Assembly (NCBI RefSeq): GCF_000424065.1 | Contig: NZ_AUJE01000022.1 | Span: forward strand, 1-64,000 | Source of the DNA: Selenomonas ruminantium subsp. ruminantium ATCC 12561 | GTDB lineage: Bacteria > Bacillota > Negativicutes > Selenomonadales > Selenomonadaceae | Reading direction: 5' to 3' | DNA: 64,000 bases | Part shown: piece after piece, positions 60,887 through 64,000 of the stretch | Numbering within the stretch: the stretch's first letter is position 1 | Layout: each line of letters opens with the position of its first letter | The notes under the pieces: model-generated | Databases searched by the model: none | What the model was told of the DNA's origin: nothing | The model's input: only the letters and a program-made list of their open reading frames with translations | Program-made: the position numbers and the translations under genes

Positions 60887-61699
60887 TTAAATTATTTTCT
60901 GCGCCTGCAAAAACGCAGCAATTCCGCTGTCGTTATTGCTCAGGGTAACGGCCTTCGCCACGGCTTTGACATCATCAGGAGCATTGCCCATTGCTACGCT
61001 CATGCCCGTATACTTTAGCATCGCCAGGTCATTGTAGTTATCGCCAAAGGAAAGCGCTTCGGCCTTGTCCAAGCCATAATTCTTCAGCATAACTTCAATA
61101 CCGGCGGCCTTGGATACGGCTCCGTCCATAATTTCCAGCAGGATATCCGAAGAACGCGCCACCTGAAACTGCGGATAATGCTGCTGGAAATATTTTTCCG
61201 CACTAGCGCAATCCGCCGGTTCTGCCATCAGCAAAATCTTATGGGGAAAAGTCCCCTGCACGAGCAAACTGTCAAAATCGGCCTTCTCCGCCTGCGCCGA
61301 GGTGATATCTTCCTCTCGTTTCACGCGCGCATCCTGCTTATCCGTCACATACCAGTGATGGCCGCTGTAAAAATTTACCGTCACTGCGGGGAATTTTTCG
61401 CCAATCTCCGCTAACAGCGCACGCACAGGCTCAGCCGCCATATAGGTACTGGCAAGCTCCCTGCCCTCGCGGTCGAGCACATAGGCGCCGCTATAGCAGA
61501 TAATGGGCATCTGGATTCCCATATTCTCCGTAATCGGATAAATCGCCTCCGGCATCCGCGCCGACACCAGCACAAAAGGGATATCCTTTGCCACCAGCTT
61601 TTTTACAGCCGCCTTCGTCTGGCTGGTCACTTCATGCTGACTCGTCAACAAAGTGCCATCAATATCCGAAAAAACGATTTTCGTTCTGCAATCTGCCAT
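60887..61699 (-). CDS. Cof-type HAD-superfamily phosphatase
   Basis: About 270 residues. Motif I FSDIDGTLLTS, motif II LVSARMP, lysine motif before motif III (SKAAGIEVML) and motif IV SFGDNYNDLAML. The C2 cap matches Cof/YwpJ-type sugar-phosphate phosphatases. Start: among three consecutive ATGs the one at 61699 has the best spacing from GAGG. It is divergent from a DeoR regulator, so the two may serve a common sugar-phosphate step. Confidence 0.92.
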   Translation of the reverse strand: MADCRTKIVFSDIDGTLLTSQHEVTSQTKAAVKKLVAKDIPFVLVSARMPEAIYPITENMGIQMPIICYSGAYVLDREGRELASTYMAAEPVRALLAEIGEKFPAVTVNFYSGHHWYVTDKQDARVKREEDITSAQAEKADFDSLLVQGTFPHKILLMAEPADCASAEKYFQQHYPQFQVARSSDILLEIMDGAVSKAAGIEVMLKNYGLDKAEALSFGDNYNDLAMLKYTGMSVAMGNAPDDVKAVAKAVTLSNNDSGIAAFLQAQKII

Positions 61700-61868
61700 C
61701 ATCATTACCTCTTTTCCGTGTTCTTTCCCGGTTGTTGCTTTCATTATAGATATCGGACAGAAACATCACAAGATATTTTTGTTCGCTTTCTGTGCAGAAA
61801 TCACAGTTTTCAGCATTTATTGTGCATTTATCATGTTATAATCGTTAATAGAACAGAAAACAAACATT

Positions 61869-61880
61869 TTGACATGTCAA
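61869..61880. promoter_or_regulatory. Perfect palindrome upstream of the DeoR-type gene
   Basis: TTGACATGTCAA, 14 bases before the deoR-type start and between the divergent HAD and DeoR genes. A candidate autoregulatory operator. A TATAAT lies 35 bases upstream of it. Confidence 0.5.
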
Positions 61881-61894
61881 ATATGGAGGTAACA

Positions 61895-62653
61895 ATGAAT
61901 TCCCGTGAACGCCGTAACTTTCTCCTGCAGGAATTGCAGGAAGCTAAAGCCGTCTATGTCCACGAGCTGGCCCAAAGGCTCGAAGTTTCCGATATGACTA
62001 TCCGCCGGGATTTGCACCGGCTGGCCGATATGAATATCGTCACGCTCGTTCATGGCGGTGCTGTCCTCAATGAAGGCACCGCCGCCCTGGCCAACGTCAG
62101 CGCCCGCTCGCTGCGCATGACCAAGGAGAAAAATGCCATTGCCGAATTCTGCGCCGGCCTGATTAAGGAAGGCAATGCCATTTACCTCGACACCGGCTCA
62201 ACCAATATCGAAATCGCCGAGGAATTAAAAAATCGGCAAAATATCGCGGTACTCTCCCACTCATTGCCGATTCACAATATTCTCTCTGCCAATGACAAAC
62301 TGCAGCTCATCGCCATGCCCGGATTCTACCGCAGTTCCCCCCATGGATTTTTTGGTGACCTGACCTGCCGCATGATTAAAAACTTCCGCATCGACATCGC
62401 CTTCCTGGGCATATCCTCCATCGACGCCAGCGGCATCATGTCCCCGGACTTCGACGACCAGGCCGTAAAGCTCGCCCTGTTGGAGCGCGCCAACAAGAAA
62501 GTCGTGGTCTTTGACCATACAAAAATCAATCACCTGTCCTTCATACAGGTCTGCAACCTCAAAGACATCGACATGCTGGTCACCGATAAGCAGGCTGATA
62601 AAAAATTCCTAGCCGCCGCCGAAAAACAAGGTGTAGAAATCGTACAGGTGTAA
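61895..62653 (+). CDS. DeoR/GlpR-family transcriptional regulator
   Basis: 252 residues. Helix-turn-helix (RRNFLLQELQEAKAVYVHELAQRLEVSDMTIRRDLHRLADMNIVTLVHGGAVL) and a DeoR effector domain (YLDTGSTNIEIAEEL, HSLPIHNIL, AFLGISSIDASGIMSPDFDDQAVKLAL, VFDHTKIN). Such proteins bind phosphorylated sugars. The ATG at 61895 follows GGAGG by 5 bases; the upstream frame is not coding. Divergent from the HAD phosphatase. Confidence 0.94.
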   Translation: MNSRERRNFLLQELQEAKAVYVHELAQRLEVSDMTIRRDLHRLADMNIVTLVHGGAVLNEGTAALANVSARSLRMTKEKNAIAEFCAGLIKEGNAIYLDTGSTNIEIAEELKNRQNIAVLSHSLPIHNILSANDKLQLIAMPGFYRSSPHGFFGDLTCRMIKNFRIDIAFLGISSIDASGIMSPDFDDQAVKLALLERANKKVVVFDHTKINHLSFIQVCNLKDIDMLVTDKQADKKFLAAAEKQGVEIVQV

Positions 62654-62769
62654 CGGAACTTACGAAATTACCAGGCATGTTTGCCAGTATCCAACAAGCT
62701 GTCAATGTCCGCAAAGGCGTTCTCTATAGCCTCTGTATGATACACCCAATTAATATTAGCTCTAAAGTA

Positions 62770-62970
62770 GCGCAGAGCAGGCGGGGATAGCTGGCTGAAG
62801 CGTTGGCGGAGAGCGTTAAGAACGGATTTTTTGCCATACCGCTGTTCTATCGTTGAAAGTCTACTGTTTGAGCGCAGCGAGTTTTGACTTTCAACGATAC
62901 TTAATTAAAGGCAAAAATCCGTTCAGCTCCCCGTCATAGCGTAAGACAGCTATCCCCGCCTGTCCTGCGC
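62770..62970. repeat. 200-base hairpin element E11 with TTTGAGCGCAGCGAGTTT core
   Basis: Outer arms gcgcag-caggcggggatagct / agctatccccgcctg-ctgcgc, middle arms aacggattttt / aaaaatccgtt, apical GAAAGTCTACTG..TTTTGACTTTC stem. It shares core and TATCG..CGATACTTAATT flanks with E10; outer arms differ. It fills the 62654-62998 gap, in which I see no gene. Confidence 0.85.
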
Positions 62971-62998
62971 CTTGTGCCACGAATCTTAGTCATGGTAA

Positions 62999-63496
62999 TT
63001 ATATTCGGTCCCGCTTGGCATCTTCGGCGATAAGTTCTTCGAGCCTTCCCACAGTCATATCTTTTTCCGAATAGACCGTAATGCCGTGTTTCTGCAAGAG
63101 CGCCGTGGTTACCCCCTGCCCTTTGACTTTTTTGCCATCAAAGTTGCCGCCATGAATTTTCTTTACACCGCAGGAGGGGCTGCCTTCTTTAAGGATAGCC
63201 ACTTTGGCATGATAGGCCTCGGCGATTTTGAGCACCTTGTCGGCGCCCGTCAGCAGGTACTGGGTAGTATCCATGCCGTTTTCGTCCACGGCTTTCGCCT
63301 TGCCTGTGAGAACCTTTTTGCCATTGCCGCCTTGAATCTCCATCGCGGGCCTTGGGCAGGGCAGCATGGCGAAACATTCGGGACAGACGGCGATAAAGCG
63401 ACCCCGTTCATTGTATTTCAACAACAGCTCATGGGTGTTGGCACCCCCGCTGAATTTAACCTTATGACCCAGCAAACAGGCACTGACCAAAATCAT
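62999..63496 (-). CDS. DUF523-family protein
   Basis: 165 residues. Signature motifs: ILVSACLLGHKVKFSGGAN at the N-terminus, CPECFAMLPCPRPAMEI and the closing KEGSPSCGVKKIHGG. Four to five conserved cysteines suggest metal or Fe-S binding. The biochemical role of the family is not established to my knowledge. Start: the ATG at 63496 after GGGG; it overlaps the upstream exonuclease gene by 4 bases, so the two are coupled. Confidence 0.9.
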   Translation of the reverse strand: MILVSACLLGHKVKFSGGANTHELLLKYNERGRFIAVCPECFAMLPCPRPAMEIQGGNGKKVLTGKAKAVDENGMDTTQYLLTGADKVLKIAEAYHAKVAILKEGSPSCGVKKIHGGNFDGKKVKGQGVTTALLQKHGITVYSEKDMTVGRLEELIAEDAKRDRI

Positions 63497-64000
63497 CTTC
63501 GATACCCCTTTCTCCCAAACACACACATATTTATACTCAGTTTCTTCGCCAAGGACTCCAAAGAATCCTCTTTTAATTCCTGTCCGGCTGCCAAAGGAAT
63601 TGCGGCACAGGTGCGGGCATCATCCATGGCATTATGATGGTGGAAATCAATATGCAGATGCGTGCCCACGGTATCCAGCTTGTGATTCTCCAAAAACGGC
63701 CAGGCCTTGCGGGCAATGGCTACGGTATCGCAATAAGCAAAATCCGGTGTCGGCAGGCCTTCATCCGCCAAACAGGCGCTCAAGACTCCCATATCAAATT
63801 TTGCATTATGCGCCACCACGATTTTTCCTTCCAAATGGCTTTTGAGTTCCGGCCAGATTTCGGCAAAGGTCGGCGCATTTTTGGTATCATTAGGTGTAAT
63901 GCCATGAATCTGTATATTGAAGTAATTGTACTTATTCATGGGCGGCTGAATCAGCGAGTAGTATACATCCTTCATTTTGCCATCTTCCACGGCGGTGACA
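63493..64000 (-). CDS. DnaQ-like 3'-5' exonuclease (DEDDh), truncated by the window edge
   Basis: At least 168 residues, open at 64000. Exo II motif VVAHNAKFDMGVL and Exo III HNAMDDARTCA are clear; the first DxE motif lies beyond the window. Also YYSLIQPPMNKYNYFNIQIHGIT, typical of the small PolC-epsilon-like exonucleases of Firmicutes. It likely trims DNA or RNA ends. It overlaps DUF523 by 4 bases. Confidence 0.92.
   Translation of the reverse strand, partial: VTAVEDGKMKDVYYSLIQPPMNKYNYFNIQIHGITPNDTKNAPTFAEIWPELKSHLEGKIVVAHNAKFDMGVLSACLADEGLPTPDFAYCDTVAIARKAWPFLENHKLDTVGTHLHIDFHHHNAMDDARTCAAIPLAAGQELKEDSLESLAKKLSINMCVFGRKGYRR

Overview
The window looks like a chromosomal segment of a diderm Firmicute of the class Negativicutes, most like a Selenomonas-type rumen or gut anaerobe. 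Evidence: a CobA-HemD fusion inside a heme/siroheme operon, reverse rubrerythrin, a mannitol PTS, T-box control of glyQS, Firmicute-style ribosome binding sites and terminators, and outer-membrane proteins (a secretin and an autotransporter-type barrel) next to Gram-positive-like gene families. No identity search was possible, so the genus is inferred.

Layout. 1-0.5 kb: the edge of an IS200/IS605 transposase and a broken secreted-protein gene. 0.7-4.8 kb: a compact type I-F CRISPR-Cas locus (11 repeats, 10 spacers; cas5f, cas8f, cas6f, cas7f). Cas8f has lost its C-terminal bundle and ends in an HNH nuclease domain, and there is no cas1 or cas2-3. This is the standout system of the window. 5.1-11.8 kb: six-gene tetrapyrrole operon (sirC-hemA-hemC-cobA/hemD-hemB-hemL). 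12-14.6 kb: a NarL-type regulator, a secretin and a small pilus/secretion accessory protein. 15.2-19.8 kb: sstT and glyQS with a T-box leader. 20-23.8 kb: a large cNMP-binding-domain protein, and a DMT exporter divergent from an XRE-cupin regulator. 24.5-29.7 kb: mtlR-mtlA-mtlD. 30-32.5 kb: a small unknown protein and a chemoreceptor. 33.5-35.5 kb: an ANTAR response regulator with its kinase. 35.8-38.5 kb: tsaE-tsaB-rimI-tsaD for the t6A tRNA modification. 38.8-44.5 kb: rubrerythrin, a BvgS-like hybrid kinase, an ABC-F protein and tRNA-Pro. 44.5-56 kb: a peptide-secretion island with two NHLP-type ABC transporters, two membrane-fusion proteins, an ECF sigma factor, five small double-glycine-leader proteins (several Asn-rich) and an autotransporter-like barrel. 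56-64 kb: an ArsB/NhaD permease, glnS, an HD hydrolase, a NiaR-like repressor, three tRNAs, a HAD phosphatase divergent from a DeoR regulator, DUF523 and a truncated DnaQ-like exonuclease.

How the parts work together. In the CRISPR locus Cas7f, Cas6f and Cas5f assemble crRNA-Cascade. Target cutting is probably done by the HNH domain on Cas8f rather than by recruited Cas2-3. The secretion island reads as one pathway: peptides with GG leaders are trimmed by the C39 domain of one ABC exporter and moved through the paired exporter and fusion proteins, with the ECF factor as likely regulator and the barrel protein as a surface partner or cargo.

The intergenic DNA carries at least three families of large imperfect hairpins (14.6-15.1, 23.8-24.4, 32.6-33.5, 35.5-35.7 and 62.8-63.0 kb). 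Within a family the core is conserved but the arms differ from copy to copy while staying self-complementary. One family keeps two G.U-type mismatches at fixed positions. Between two of these hairpins sits a pair of convergent promoters with homologous leaders that look like small-RNA genes.
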